DNA of 64,000 nucleotides from Liolophura sinensis. Lineage: Eukaryota > Mollusca > Polyplacophora > Chitonida > Chitonidae. The stretch covers positions 23,413,265 through 23,477,264 of the forward strand of contig NC_088303.1 in the NCBI RefSeq assembly GCF_032854445.1. Reading direction: 5' to 3'. Position numbers and translations under genes: made by a program. Below the pieces are notes generated by a model. That model did not search any database. It worked only from the letters and a program-made list of their open reading frames with translations, and was not told where the DNA came from. Each line of letters starts with the position of its first letter. The first letter of the stretch is position 1. This document shows positions 45,496-58,699 of this stretch, piece by piece.

Positions 45496-47133
45496 GTATA
45501 AATGAAGACAAAATGCAGACAATACCTAAAGAAATCAATTATCCGTTATAATATTATATTTGGTAGAAACTGAAAATTAAAAAAAATTATGTGTAAAGAA
45601 TAATGAAATTTATTTTCTTTATTTATTTCTTTTTTTAGGGCTATACTAAACAACTTTCACTTGTATATACGATGACGGTAAGTTTATTGGTGGAGAACCC
45701 ACAGAGCACGTCGTAAAGCGGTGGTCTTTGGCAAGTTCCTGGCGGACTTTCCGAGATGTAACGTTCACAGCCGTAGGTCATATTCGTGGGAAACAGGTGG
45801 TCTGTCGATCGTTCCAAGCACTGTGAATGAGAAGAATCCTGAGATTCACTGCCCAAGGTCGGCAATAAATCCCCACCTCGTGTGTCCAACGGTTGAGGCT
45901 TGAGCATCTGATCGAGTCACATCCCGCTTTGAGTTATGCAAATAGTTGAAATAATCATTTGGTTTATTGCTATTTTTATTTTAGTTAAGTCCGATGAATT
46001 ATGATACTTGATGAATATCCTGCACCGAAATCTAACTGTAGCATTGCCAAAAACGGTAATGTTAAAGCCAAATGTTTTCAGTATGTGAGATGGTCGCGTA
46101 TAACTTGGTACGCATGTAAAACGCTATTTTCATCTAAATAAATCGCCTTGCTTTATACTTTTCTGTTCCCAAAGCCTGTTTTCTATTCGACCTCACGTCG
46201 TATATTAGGATTGCGTGGGGGTTTAATCACGTGATTGGAATTAGAAAGCTATTTAATGGGCATCAACCCTACCGAGCGCCCTACTTAACATTTGGATGAT
46301 GACTGCCACCCGCTATTTATGGTTACTGTTTGTAGATTAGCATTTTCTGGCTATTGCACATGGTTGGTGATTGCTGACTACTCGCAGCTGAATACACGCA
46401 TCAGGTGCGCAAAACAGATAATGAATTTCAATGAATGCCAATCGACACAGAGACACGGATCGATGTGGATTTGAGCAGATTAGCTGCTTTTATGTAAATA
46501 ATACGGACAACGCTCTCTGATAGACTAACGATGCTCTAACAGTTTGAGGGTCACAGGTATAATAATGCCCAACGATGAGTTTCTGGCCTTGTGAGAAAAT
46601 CGTGGCGAGAATTCCATTTGCTTTATGGGCAAGATTGCGAACAGCATGTTCCTATAAGTAGATTTGGGATAATGAAGATTTTGCTATATGTGACAAAATC
46701 GTGACCAACTCATTTTTTAATAAAGAGTTCTTTGACACAGTGACAAGAAGATGACCAATCTCTGCTGTGATGGTTTGACTGCGTGACGAAACATTTAATG
46801 ACTCGGACACGACATTCTCCGTGACAGTGGACAGATTGCATATCGACGGGAATACATTGTCACTGGCAGTGAAGATATCAAAAAACATAGCGTATGGCCA
46901 TTCTCGGTTGTGATGGTTTGATTGCGTGACAGAAAATGGTTCCAAGATATTGTGATGGCAACACATTCACGGTAGGAGTCAAGAGATCAAGAACAGAGGG
47001 GATAGACATTCCCTCTTGAGATGCTTTGTATACAAAGAGATATAAGTCTAAGTCAGATATACCATATGTACAATGTGTAGTTTCCTTCAAACCCAGTTAC
47101 GCTGCATACATTTCTTTCACATCTTTGTCATAT

Positions 47134-47252
47134 GTCTTTAATTATATTGTATTCCTACATAATCCGGGATTGTGCTGGTGGACTAAGCATCCCTGAGGCC
47201 TGGTGCCTTTGCATTTTTTTTAATGTGATTGTATGTTAATTGTGATGATAAC
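47134..47252 (+). repeat. Dispersed repeat R1, copy 2
   Basis: Partner of 774-897, same orientation. Shared GTGCTGGTGGACTAAGC, CATCCCTGAGGCCTGGT. Confidence 0.65.
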
Positions 47253-48851
47253 ATAGCATTTGAGTAATTCTAGGCCAGTGACGTCTAATAATTTGCAATT
47301 AACATCACTGAATTTGTTTACCCAATTCTACTTAAGCCATGTTGTTAGGGGGCGTGTAAATTGCTAAGATTTATGCATTTAGATGAACAGTTAGAATAAA
47401 ACTCTGACAGAGGTAAATTGACAAGAGACCGTATTTCACTGGTTGCGTGTGACCATTTGCCAGCTTTCACACTGTCGTTGCCGCTCTGGTTTTACTTTGT
47501 GTGCTGTATGTCGTTAATTATATTATACAGGTAATTTAAATCTATCAAATCATTAATATATACGGTGTGATAAATGAGAACCATTGAGCTTAATAAAGAT
47601 TGGAATATCAATACACTGTTGACTATATTGATCCCTGAATTTCCCAGATATTACTTGTAAAAAAATTCCAGAAATTCCAGAAATTCAGAATTCACATATA
47701 GCTGACTGATGAGATTTTGTTATTGCACAATAGTAAAGCTCATGATCGTGAATAAAGCGTTCTACAACATAAATCAACAGGAAGATTTCCAGAAATCATA
47801 ACATTGTGACTAACTGGCGCATTCTTTAGATCGCCAACAGAATGATCTTCTGTACATTTTCTAAGATCGTGATGAAGTGTTCTGTAAATCACTAACAGGA
47901 AGATCATCATCATTTTCGTAGACTGTTACAGAAATCAGTTCAGCTTTCTGTAGAGCACACACGGCGATAATCTACACTTCTACACTAAGCAAACTTGATC
48001 CTCCATTAGTTTGCCACTTAACATGTCTAACTTATGACAGCTGCGCATGTGCCCTTGTATTGCATGGTTGGTATTTCGCTGAGTGGTTGTTCATATATCG
48101 ACCCGTAACAGCGCATACCTTTACGGTCAATAGTATGCATTGTTTTGTTTGTTTTTCTACATAATGCCTATATAGCGCCTAGCGTGAAATCCATTAACTG
48201 TTGAAGAACAAAAATAAGTGCAACAATTGGCACGGAAATGATATCAGCAGTTACATTATCCTCATTTAACAGGCAGCCGCTGTAGCTTTCTTCAAGTATC
48301 CTGCAAATTTCAATTTCAAAGCATTATCGGTATTAATGAATGTGGAGTAAGACACTGGTTTCCTGTTGACAAGTCCTAAACAACTGGTTATCTTATCTGA
48401 AGCAGAGTTTGAGCATGGCTGCACCAGTGGAAGGAACTCGCCGTCCTGTCGGTGAGCTGAATCAGAATGTGTAACCCGTGGATAAGGCATTGTTCATCTG
48501 TGCTTGGACTGGGGCGAAATCCAGGGTGTGTCCCATGTCTGAGTGTTGGGATTGTTTGTCCACGTGGTGAGATTGTCGATAAATGACACATGTCTGGGAT
48601 AACATGGGCAACGCTCTGCAATAGTGCGTTAAAATTTTGATCCATGATTGGAGGGTAATGATTATGAGTCAGTATATCGCTCATCTAGAGAGGTATTAAA
48701 CAAGATGGAAATGTCACGAAGAGTGTAGAATCATTGAAAATAATTAAATCTCCACTTTTTAACATATTGCATTTTTATAGCTTAAATGTCAGACTTTCCA
48801 TTTGCCCGCATCACTAGCATCGTATGTGGCCTAAACTGGTAACTTTCACTC
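47253..48851. other. Unassigned intronic sequence
   Basis: Nothing recognised. Confidence 0.4.
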
Positions 48852-49379
48852 TTAAAACTGAAGTGTTACATTTAACACTGTAAAGGTCACGAGGAGCGAC
48901 TGTATTTATAAGAGTTATGTTCCCACTTTAAAAAGTGTTAATGTTTTAACATTCGCCAACTGGTCACATTCCAACTCCATTAAAAGATGGTTAATCAATA
49001 TCTAAAAACGGACATTTGAAACAGAGTTTAAAAAATTCAGTACTTTTAATGGAGTTGGAGTATGAACACCTTTGAAGGGTGCTGAAACATTAACCCTTAA
49101 TTATATTATAACTGCAGTCACTCCATCTGACAACTTATATAAAGTGTTAATGCCTAACACTCGTCCAACTCCATTATAAGTGGTTAATGAAGATCTTAAA
49201 CCAACACTTGAAACTTGAGTTTAACAAAATTGAGCTCTTTCAATGGAGATGGAATATGAACACCTTTAAAAAGTGTTGAAACATTAACACTTTATAAATC
49301 TGGCAGGATATATCTAACTCCTATAAGTGCAGTCACTCTTCGTGATCTTTACAGTGTTAAATGAGTCATTTAAGTTTAA
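48852..49379. mobile_element. MITE-like foldback element, 528 bp
   Basis: The ends are inverted copies (left TTTAACACTGTAAAGGTCAC with GAGCGACTG; right inverse TTTAACACTGTAAAGATCAC with GAGTGACTG). The inner part is also inverted: CCAACTCCATTAAAAG against CTTTTAATGGAGTTGG. A second, similar hairpin module follows at 49163-49290. No coding capacity. Confidence 0.82.
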
Positions 49380-50689
49380 CTTTAATCTTATGAAGTGCCA
49401 TTGACAAAAGAATGCAGATATTGAAACAAAACATATCTTTCGATAAATTCAACAATTGCCTATCCATTTGTAAGTTTCTTTTTCGTCGTGTATGACTTTT
49501 CCTCTTTACATTTCTAGTATGTTATGTCAGCACAGCTTCCACGTCACAGGACGTGAGAAAACCGTCTAGTTGTGAAATAGTAGACATGGCTTCCCACTTA
49601 ACCGAACGAATAAATCCATGTCAGCACGTTCTTAAGATACTTAACAGATCCTAACTTAGTCGATGAGCAATGTTTGTTCTTCAAACCGAATCTCTCGTCT
49701 ACAAATCCATTCCACACAAACAAAGGGCTGCCGTTTATTCTTTTCCCTACAGACCCAGCATTGCCAAGTCTTTGTCTGAAGGACACGTTCTATGAAAAAG
49801 TCACGGTCGAATAGAAGGAGAAATCAGTTACGAAAAATGTCGATATATCAAGAAACCATAACAATTACGTTTATTAGTTTTCTTGGCCATTTATATGTTT
49901 GGGATTGTCGCTTGTAGATTCCTCTAATCACACACATGATCAGAGATTTTCTATCAAGTAATTGGGGTAGAAATTACTTCGCTTACCTGGCTTCATTCGT
50001 GAAGGTCACCCATCCTTGCTTTTAAAGTGCATAACAACAACCAGTTCATTAAGTATTTTTGACTGATTTTGTTTAGAGAAGTGGGGAAAAAAACAAAGTA
50101 ACCGTTCTCTTCTTCAGTTAGTTTCTTCCTACATTTTGACTTGCCGGTACAGGTGTTTCACCTTTTTGGCGGCTTTCAGCGATTTACAGAGTGCGGTAAT
50201 TTAGACAAAGCGATCAGCTTTTTATTACAATATTACATTCCACATTCGCCGGGAAATAACCTTTTATAACCAACACTCAAGATGCTTGATATTAGTTCAG
50301 TGCTTAATTATTCAAGCTCTGACAATTTTAGACAGTTAAAGCTCTTTATAACAAAATAGAAGGCGCTGAGGTTTCACAAACTGAAGATCTCTTCTACAAA
50401 TGCCTTTTCATCAAACAAACGATTTCTATTATCCCAGATTTCTTTTCTTTTGGGCACAGCTGGGGAAAATTTAACTCTGCCGTTCCCTAATACAATGGCC
50501 TTAACGGCGTTTTGTCACTGGATTCTCGTCCAGGTTGCAATACAGGTTACTGTTGGTGGACATGATCACTGCAGCCTGACTCCAGGGATTGCCATTCTGG
50601 GCTTGATCGGGCTATTTTACCTGTGGACAGATGTCATTACTAGTCGATTAGCTCAGAAGTCAAGGTTGGCATTTAGCACAATACAGTAC
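49380..50689. other. Unassigned intronic sequence
   Basis: An 87-codon open frame at 50450-50713 includes a hydrophobic stretch, but no family is recognised and it runs into the repeat array. Confidence 0.4.
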
Positions 50690-53300
50690 TCTTATGTACA
50701 GAACCGTCATTAAGCTAAAGTGCCATCATTGATATAAAACCTATACAATACGGCCTTGTAAAGTACCCTCACTGGGCTACGAACAGTACAGTATGCTCCT
50801 GTAGGTACCGTCATTTAGCTACGTCAGCACAGTCTGGTTCGGTAAGTCCTGTCATTGAGCTAAGAAGAATACAGTATGGTGCTGTACAGTCCAGTCATTG
50901 AGTTAAGAACAATACAGTATGATGTTATACTGTCTGGTCATTGAACTAAGAACAGTGCACTATGGTTCTGTACGATCCTGTCATTGAGTTAAGAACAATA
51001 CAGTATGATGTTATACTCTCCGGTCATTGAACTAAGAACAGTGCACTATGGTGCTGTACAGTCCTGTCACTGAGTTAAGAACAATACAGTGTGGTGTTAT
51101 ACTGTCCAGTCATTGAACTAAGAACAGTAAACTATGGTTCTGTACGGTCCTGTCATTGAGTTAAGAACAATACAGTATGATGTTATACTCTCCGGTCATT
51201 GAACTAAGAACAGTACACTATGGTGCTGTACGGTCCTGTCATTGAACTAAGAACAGTGCACTATGGTTCTGTACAGTCCTGTCACTGAGTTAAGAACAAT
51301 ACAGTGTGGTGTTATACTGTCCGGTCATTGAACTAAGAACAGTACACTATGGTTCTGTACGGTCCTGTCATTGAGTTAAGAAAAATACAGTATGATGTTA
51401 TACTCTCCGGTCATTGAACTAAGAACAGTACACTATGGTGCTGTACGGTCCTGTCATTGAACTAAGAACAGTGCACTATGGTTCTGTACGGTCCTGTCAT
51501 TGAGTTAAGAACAATACAGTATGATGTTATACTGTCCGGTCATTGAACTAAGAACAGTACACTATGGTGCTGCACAGCCCTGTCATTGAGTTAAGAACAA
51601 TACAGTGTGATGTTATGCTGTCCGGTCATTGAACTAAGAACAGTACACTATGGTGCTGTACGGTCCTGTCATTGAGTTAAGAACAATACAGTGTGATGCT
51701 ATACTGTCCGGTCATTAAACTAAGAACAGTACACTATGGTGCTGTACAGTCCTGTTACAGAGTTAAGAACAATACAGTATGATGTCATACTGTCCGGTCA
51801 TTGAACTAAGAACAGTACACCATGGTGCTGTACGGTCCTGTCATGGAGTTAAGAACAATACAGTATGATGTTGTACAGTCCTGTCATTGAACTAAGAACA
51901 GTACACTACGGTTCTGTACAGTCCTGTCATTGAACTAAGAACAGTGCACTATGGTTCTGTACGGTCCTGTCATTGAGTTAAGAACAATACAGCATGATGT
52001 TATACTGTCCGGTCATTGAACTAAGAACAGTACATTATGGTGCTGTACAGCCCTGTCATTGAGTTAAGAACAATACAGTGTGATGTTATACTCTCCGGTC
52101 ATTGAACTAAAACAGTACACTATGGTGCTGTACAGTCCTGTCATTGGGTTAAGAACAATACAGTATGATGTTATACTGTCCGGTCATTAAATTAAAAACA
52201 GCGCACTATGGTTCTGTACAGTCCTGTCATTGAGTTAAGAACAATACAGTGTGATGTTATGCTGTCCGGTCATTGAACTAAGAACAGTACACTATGGTTC
52301 TGTACAGTCCTGTCATTGGACTAAGAACAGTACACTATGATTCTGTACGGTCCTGTCATTGAGTTAGGAAGAATACAGTGTGATGTTATACTGTCCGGTC
52401 ATTGAACTAAGAACAGTAAACTATAGTTCTATACAGTCTTGTCATTGAACTAATAACAGTGCACTATGGTGCTGTACAGTCCTGACATTGAGTTAAGAAC
52501 AATACAGTATGATGTTATACTGTCCGGTCATTGAACTAAGAACAGTGCACTTTTGTGCTGTACAGTCCTGTCATTGAGCTACGAACAGCACACTTTGGTT
52601 CTGTACAGTCCTGTCATTGAGTTAAGAACAATACAGTGTGATGTTATGCTGTCCGGTCATTGAACTAAGAACAGTGCACTATGGTTCTGTACAGTCCTGT
52701 CATTGAGTTAAGAACAATACAGTGTGATGTTATGCTGTCCGGTCATTGAACTAAGAACAGTACACTATGGTTCTGTACAGTCCTGTCATTGAACTAAGAA
52801 CAGTGCACTATGGTTCTGTACAGTCCTGTCATTGAGTTAAGAACAATACAGTGAGATGTTATACTGTCCGGTCATTGAACTAAGAACAGTACACTATAGT
52901 TCTGTACAGTCCTGTCATTGAACTAAGAACAGTGCACTATGGTTCTGTACAGTCCTGTCATTGAGTTAAGAACAATACAGCATGATGTTATACTGTCCGG
53001 TCATTGAACTAAGAACAGCGCACTTTTGTGCTGTACACTCCTGTCATTGAGCTACGAACAGTACACTGTGGTTCTGTACAGTCCTGTCATTGAACTAAGA
53101 ATAGTACACTATGGTGCCGTACATGTCATTGAGCTAAGAACAGTACTCTATGGTTCTGTACAGTCCTGCCATTGAACTAAGAACAGTACATTATGGTGCT
53201 GTGCAGCCCTGTCATTGAGCTAAGAAAACACCCCAAAATACCGTCCTTGAGCTAAGAACAGTACAGTATCGTTGAGCCCTGTACTGTCATTGAATACAGA
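50690..53300 (+). repeat. Large minisatellite, 43-bp unit, two alternating classes
   Basis: About 60 units. Class 1: GTCATTGAACTAAGAACAGT followed by CACTATGGTGCTGTACAGTCCT. Class 2: GTCATTGAGTTAAGAACAAT followed by ACAGTATGATGTTATACTGTCCG. They mostly alternate as an 86-bp dimer, with some class 1 doublets. The edges (50690-50900 and 53090-53300) are diverged. Intronic. Confidence 0.93.
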
Positions 53301-53454
53301 TCAGTAGAGCATAGTGTATACAGTACTGTAAATGTGTCACAAATAGTATAATACCGCCCTATGCATTACAAGAAATCCAGCTCTTATCATCAGGTCGATT
53401 CTGTATCAAGAGTTTTATGTTTTTTACAGTTTGATTGAAATCAGCAGGTTTATC

Positions 53455-53690
53455 AAGTGATTTGTCAAGTGAGAAGAACGAATCGAGCTTTCGCTGATTC
53501 GTTATGAGCTGGCGAAGTTTTCCAAGTACATGACGAAGAAGGAATCCCGCTTTCGCTGATTGGTTGTGAACTCAGAGACTTCGTCAAGTACGGTGCGAAG
53601 AAAGAGCCCAGCTTTCGCTGATTGGTTGTTAACTCCGGGACTTCGTCAAGTACGTGGCGAAGAATGAATCCAGCTTTCTTAGGACGCTTG
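53455..53690 (+). repeat. Short array, unit about 66 bp, 3-4 copies
   Basis: CAGCTTTCGCTGATTGGTTG and GGACTTCGTCAAGTACG with GCGAAGAA recur. Confidence 0.85.
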
Positions 53691-54159
53691 TCATCTGACG
53701 AAGATCGCCGATGTATAGGTGAGGTAGTTTATGGTAAGGCGTTAAATTCCAGCAAAATTATCAGTCAGTCATTATGCAGCATTGTTTTTGATACCTGATT
53801 GTAATAATTTGCAATGTGCACTTTCACGAAACTTTGCCAGTCGGTTTGTCGTCACCTTTTTCTTCAATCGTAGCCAGAAGGCAGCCTGATTTACGCAAAA
53901 CGGGTGCGTAAGTACAAAGGCACAACATTATTCCTTTTAAATTTGGAGGTTTTTCGAAAATTTTTCAATCTTTCTTTTTGAATTTCCAAAGCCAAAACAA
54001 AGCTATTGAAGATTTTGTGGACAGCTTTTACGTAACAGAAAATTTATGTTCCTTACATAAGTATGAAGATAAGGAAAAATCTTTGGGAATACATGGCAAT
54101 TTCATATATCCCACAGCTCATAATAATATAATATTTATCCACAAGAATTATTACTATCA

Positions 54160-55305
54160 TGTTTTTGTCGAGAAACTTAACAACAACTGCCGCAACATCA
54201 ACGTATTTTATCATGACCATTCCTCTGCAGGAACTGTTTAAAAAACATCAGATCTTTCTCAAACAAAGGATTATATCCTTACCTTTACATCACACCCATA
54301 TAGCACAATTTTACTGGATTCAAAAATGCACAAATTTCCATACAATGAAAATTTGTAGGGTCGAGAAGCTGCACCACCAAACTTATATCTACTCTCTTAA
54401 CGAAGGCACTACAAAAAGTATTTTGTCAAAGTAAAAGTCATTTTGGAAAAAGTGCTGTGTGCACTTGCAAACAACTCTTGCGTTAACTGTATGTGTCTTC
54501 TTAAAAACTCTAAACGTCTCCCTAAAGAATTAGACTCTTAAATATACGTACAATAAAAGGAAATCTCTACTTCAGATTTCTGCACTCTATACTACTATTC
54601 CTCACACAGATTTAACTCATAGCATTTCATCACTAATTGTATCAGTGTTTAATAAAATTGTTGACCGCTACATGAACGTCAAAGGCAACAAAGCCCTCTG
54701 CAGTTCCACTATTTACAAGGGTTACCATTCATGATCATGAGTGTCATATATTGTGACGATTTCAATCAACGTCACAAGTTATTCCTACAAAAACTAGTGT
54801 GCCAAGGTTATTCCATCAAGCACTTTAACTCCAAGTTTCTTAAGTTTCACTGTGAATATAATTCTCTTATAAATAAATATGACCAGAGCTCCAGAATCCC
54901 GATACTCTGCTTCATGATTGTGTCTAATTCAGCTTGACCCGGGGCTAGTGGAAATATATTCATCATGCTGAATTAAATCGGCACATTGGATACATTTGCA
55001 ATCAAAGCGCAACTGAGACAAATATTTTACTTTCGTTAACCTACATACCAGCAAGGTACACGATTGGAATACTGATTTCACTCGTTCGCCTGAAGCATAC
55101 CTTGCGCTTTTTCAACATCACTGTTAAAATGTTAACTGCTACTCTTTGAGTGATTCCGTCATAATTTCGTGCTTTATACACTTCCTTAGTTCTTTGGTGG
55201 TTTATATTAGACGTCATTTTGGGAATTGGCCTTTCCAATATTGACCTGGAACGCCCATATTGATTTATGGATGGTATACGAATGTCTGTTTCGAGGCATA
55301 GATGC
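54160..55305 (+). mobile_element. Penelope-type RT element relic (copy e), internally deleted
   Basis: The most 5' sequence of the family in the window: VFVEKLNNN, FYWI.KMHKFPYNE, GSRSCTTKLISTLL, CALANNSCVN, then IVSVFNK...NVKGNKALCSSTIYKGYHS. It then jumps to the C-terminal CDDFNQRHKLFLQKL (54750-54795) and KFLKFH. The catalytic middle (motifs B and C) is missing. The 3' block near 55195-55285 is present but has a stop in the frame that is open elsewhere. Confidence 0.7.
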
Positions 55306-55794
55306 TTAACACTTCCCTGAAAAATATCCGCGTTAAACATTACCAGCTGCAAATTTGTCCATTTTTTATTTTTTTCTTAATTATTAGTCTTTGTGAAGTT
55401 ACGACCTACAAACAGCTCTGTGATGTAAATGTTGTATCTATGTTTTCTGGGAATTCGCGTGTACTGTAGTTTTTTGTCTACATAATTTGTCTAAACGCTC
55501 AGCTACATAAGTTTTAGACATAAGGTTTATTAGGAGACGATATGGCACTAAGTGGTAATATGTTGATTATGACAGGGCAAACAGTTTTATCATCTAATGA
55601 CACGTATCCGTGTAACAGGTGTATAATGTACAAATGACTGTCGGATCAATTTACCTTACACTGAAATACACTGGTACAATGCAAAACTTATCCATTGACT
55701 TGATTGCTGTCATTGTTAAGAGTCTTCCCCACACACGATGTTTTATGGTATATTATACAAGTTTATCAAATAACTTACTGCCACGGGCTCTGCT

Positions 55795-55870
55795 CAGTTT
55801 CTTCCCACCACGATGGTTGTATACGTGAAATATACTTGATTAAGGCGTAAAACACCAATCAAATAAGTAA
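55795..55870 (+). mobile_element. SINE tail fragment
   Basis: TTCCCACCACGATGGTTGTA, TACGTGAAATATACTTGATT, AACACCAATCAAATAAGTAA. Confidence 0.75.
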
Positions 55871-55934
55871 ATATAAATTTACTACCACATAATGATATAC
55901 AATGCAACTGTTTGTAGAAAAAAACGAGTCTCCA

Positions 55935-56150
55935 TGACAAAATGGTTAGCGTGTCGGTGCGGTACATTGACTCAGGAGGCTTTCACCAAAGACTTGTGAG
56001 TTCAAGTCCAATTCATTCTCTCTGGCCATACGTGGGAAGATCCACTAACCTGCGGATGGTCGTGGCCTGGTTTCATCCCACCATAAAGCTAGCCACCGTC
56101 GTATAAGTGAAATATTTTTGATTAGGACGTAAAAGACGTAAAACATAACC
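55935..56150 (+). mobile_element. SINE, plus orientation, diverged
   Basis: Degraded box A (AAATGGTTAGCGTGTC), box B TGAGTTCAAGTCC, body TGGCCATACGTGGGAAGAT, tail GTCGTATAAGTGAAATATTT. It ends about 60 bp from the exon 1 donor of GPCR-B. Confidence 0.82.
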
Positions 56151-56210
56151 ACATAACCACCTACCAGCATACAGGATTGTACTTTACAATAATTTGTCGA
56201 CTCAACTTAC

Positions 56211-56421
56211 CGGCAACACACAGCGAAATAATGTAGATGTTTGTCGTCGTTCTAAGACGTTTGTAGCGCATCACTAGGTAGAGCACCATGCCGTTCCCGA
56301 CGATGATAGCTATCATTGTCAGGATATCCAGACCAATGAACAATCCAGCATACTTCTGCTCTTTGATAAACTCCGTCTCGATCCACGTTAGGTTAACATC
56401 TGATTCTGTGTAGTCAATCAT
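56211..56421 (-). CDS. GPCR-B exon 1 (class A receptor, N-terminus to TM2)
   Basis: First coding exon of a rhodopsin-type G-protein-coupled receptor that would sit in the plasma membrane and signal through G proteins. It encodes residues 1-70. There is a short extracellular N-terminus with one N-glycosylation sequon (NLT, residue 10), TM1 at about residues 25-50 with the conserved GN1.50 (IVGNG), a basic first intracellular loop (RYKRLR), and the start of TM2 ending SLCVA. The exon stops after the first base of the next codon. A consensus donor (G|GTAAGT at 56211/56210) follows, so the apparent continuation beyond CVAG is intron. Joined to the acceptor at 45258, the split codon becomes GAT, giving the TM2 motif SLCVAD. 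The start Met is the only one before TM1 in this frame. Upstream non-coding exons cannot be excluded. Confidence 0.88.
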
Positions 56422-58699
56422 ATTTCACGTCGTTATTGTCAAGCTTTTGTTTTCATCATGGAGACACATTACACTTGAATTTGTAAGCATCCAGTGGCAC
56501 GTTGAACATCACGTCCAAAGAGGTCCCTCACCCCAGGTTAAAACGTATATTTGACTATGACACCGAACTGATCTACACTGACTGCCGTTATGTCGTTAGA
56601 TGGGCTGTAAAAGCGTAACCGTTAGCCGATTTCGCTGCGATTTCCATTTAAACACTTTTGTGGAATCTCAACATACATGTTTTTGTACGTCACGCTTAGC
56701 TTTATCTCTGGTGGCAAATCGTTTTCGTTCTAAAAATGATACTAGTGTCCCCTTTGCAGCAACGTGGTTCAACGTTCAAAAGCAAGTGACAACAAACACC
56801 GTAAATAGGTGTGTTTTTGACATTGGTGTAACAAAGTGATGCTTAGCAATAGCGTCCAGGCGTGCAATAGCGTCTTCTGTTTCAGTTACCGGTGAAAGTT
56901 CTCCTATTGGACAGACGCTGGTAGTCAGAGACGGCTGTAGTTGGTTAGTGCTGGAGATGGATGTTGATTACCAAGCGAATTACCGACTTCAGCGGAGCCT
57001 CCTTTGCGCTAGATACCTCTCCTATGGGCTGTCTGGTAGATGGCCGGTGGAACACCTTACCTGGTCGCGCTATATATATGCGACAGCGCACCTGGCCACG
57101 GTCGTTACTGCAGCCGAGACGAGCACTGTGTTGTGTCCACCTCATCCAACAGGAGACACCAGAAAATGCCATCTATCGGAGATCCACATACAGTCAACTG
57201 CCTTGCCGTTCGTTGTTAATGATTTTTATCCGTGAAAAATCACTATTCCGCCTGACTAACAGCGGCCAGCCCGTATTCTCGCATGCCACGCGAAATATAA
57301 ATCTTGATACAATAGTGTCCTGTCAAGGAACCTACTTTATCGTTGTACCACGATATTATTTCTACTCTTTTTCAATTTTATGAACGTATTTGTTGTAAAA
57401 CTCTTCGTTTTCATCTGGTCACTAAACGTTGTTAGTGTTATTGCTGCAATCAATCTAATGTCGCCATAATAACTTGAACACCTTATCGCTTTTTTTTCTA
57501 AGTGGGAGTGAGCATGTCCAAGTTAGGTCCACAGCTATCAGAACCGTCCATAGGACTACAGGTACATTTGTTAAACAATATTGCAATGAGAAAAGCCTGG
57601 AGTGAATTAAACAATATAAGTGGACTAAAATGATGGTAGGAAAATCTAGTGTAAATAATCTAGTTCTCATGTGTAAATAAAAGTTCGTTGATTGCAAACG
57701 GAACAATGGAACAATGTTTTATAGAACAAGCCAATGTTATCGACCTGAAATATTGATTACAGTCTAACGGCGATGAAATTAGTCCACGCTTGTATTATCT
57801 CTATCAGTACAGCGTATTATCCACGTGTTTATTTCATTGGAATGAAGATGGTCATGTGATAAAGAGATGCGCTCAACACTTCACAGCTTCCTGAAGGCCA
57901 TTCTTCACACGTTATATATGAGCAGACAATCATTACTGTCCAATTATTACCTGATTATCTGAACATTGCTGCAACCGTTGTGTACCCACCAGCTGGAAGT
58001 AACGACAGTGGCGCTAGCCAAATCAGCCGGCAATTATAGGGTGTCGATTTACGCCGTGTGCTACACATATCAAGACGTGCCAGGCTCCAGCAGAATAAAT
58101 ACACAGAACTGTGTCAAGATAAAACGTTCACGAATTGTTTGGTCTCAAAAATTTATTTATAAATGAATTTTAAAAGTGTCTGTCTTTAAAGTGACTTATC
58201 TCCCTTTCGACAGGTTCCAGTTTTAAGAGCGCCCGTTATGAGTGCTTAAAATGTGCACAACATTTATCCTTTCTGGTACAGGTATTTTGAATCCGTAAAC
58301 TTGACACTCTCATCATATACCTAAGATATATTATACGATATTATTTATCTATTTGTACCTTTGATTGTTATTGTTTATTTATTCATTTCGCGGGTGTCTT
58401 AACTCATTACTGAGTTACTAGTAGGTTGGCAAACCAGGTTTATAAATGGACGGAATTGAGAAAAGCGCAATTATAGAAACTCCACCATTTCCACCAAGAC
58501 TAATCCACAACCAAACAAGAAAATAGATTTAAAAGATGAAACATGAAAAGGAATTCAAAACAAAGATTATGTTTATATGCTAAATGAAGAAAAATATGCC
58601 CCCTAATTTTTGTTAAAAAAATTTCATTTTGGGGGTATCTTTATACCTGTTAATTACCCCTCTATATTATGCATATTTTCTCTTTATACTTGTTAAGCA
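56422..58699. other. GPCR-B upstream region, unassigned
   Basis: It should include the promoter and 5' UTR. No coding motif recognised. Open frames near 56948-57383 show no known domain. Confidence 0.4.

Larger units (their letters stand above)
45258..56210 (-). other. GPCR-B intron, 10,953 bp, phase 1
   Basis: GT-AG intron inferred from the two exons. It carries a SINE just behind exon 2 (45303-45495), one copy of a dispersed repeat (47134-47252), a foldback element (48852-49379), a 2.6-kb 43-bp minisatellite (50690-53300), a 66-bp array (53455-53690), an RT-element relic (54160-55305) and two SINE pieces next to exon 1. The matching intron in the paralogue is only 623 bp, so most of this length is repeat accretion. 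Confidence 0.85.

Noticed and set aside
50450-50713. 87-codon open frame with a hydrophobic segment
   Set aside because: Intronic on the opposite strand, no recognised family, and its end enters the minisatellite.
50690-53300. Possible CRISPR array
   Set aside because: Units are contiguous with no unique spacers, and the sequence is eukaryotic.
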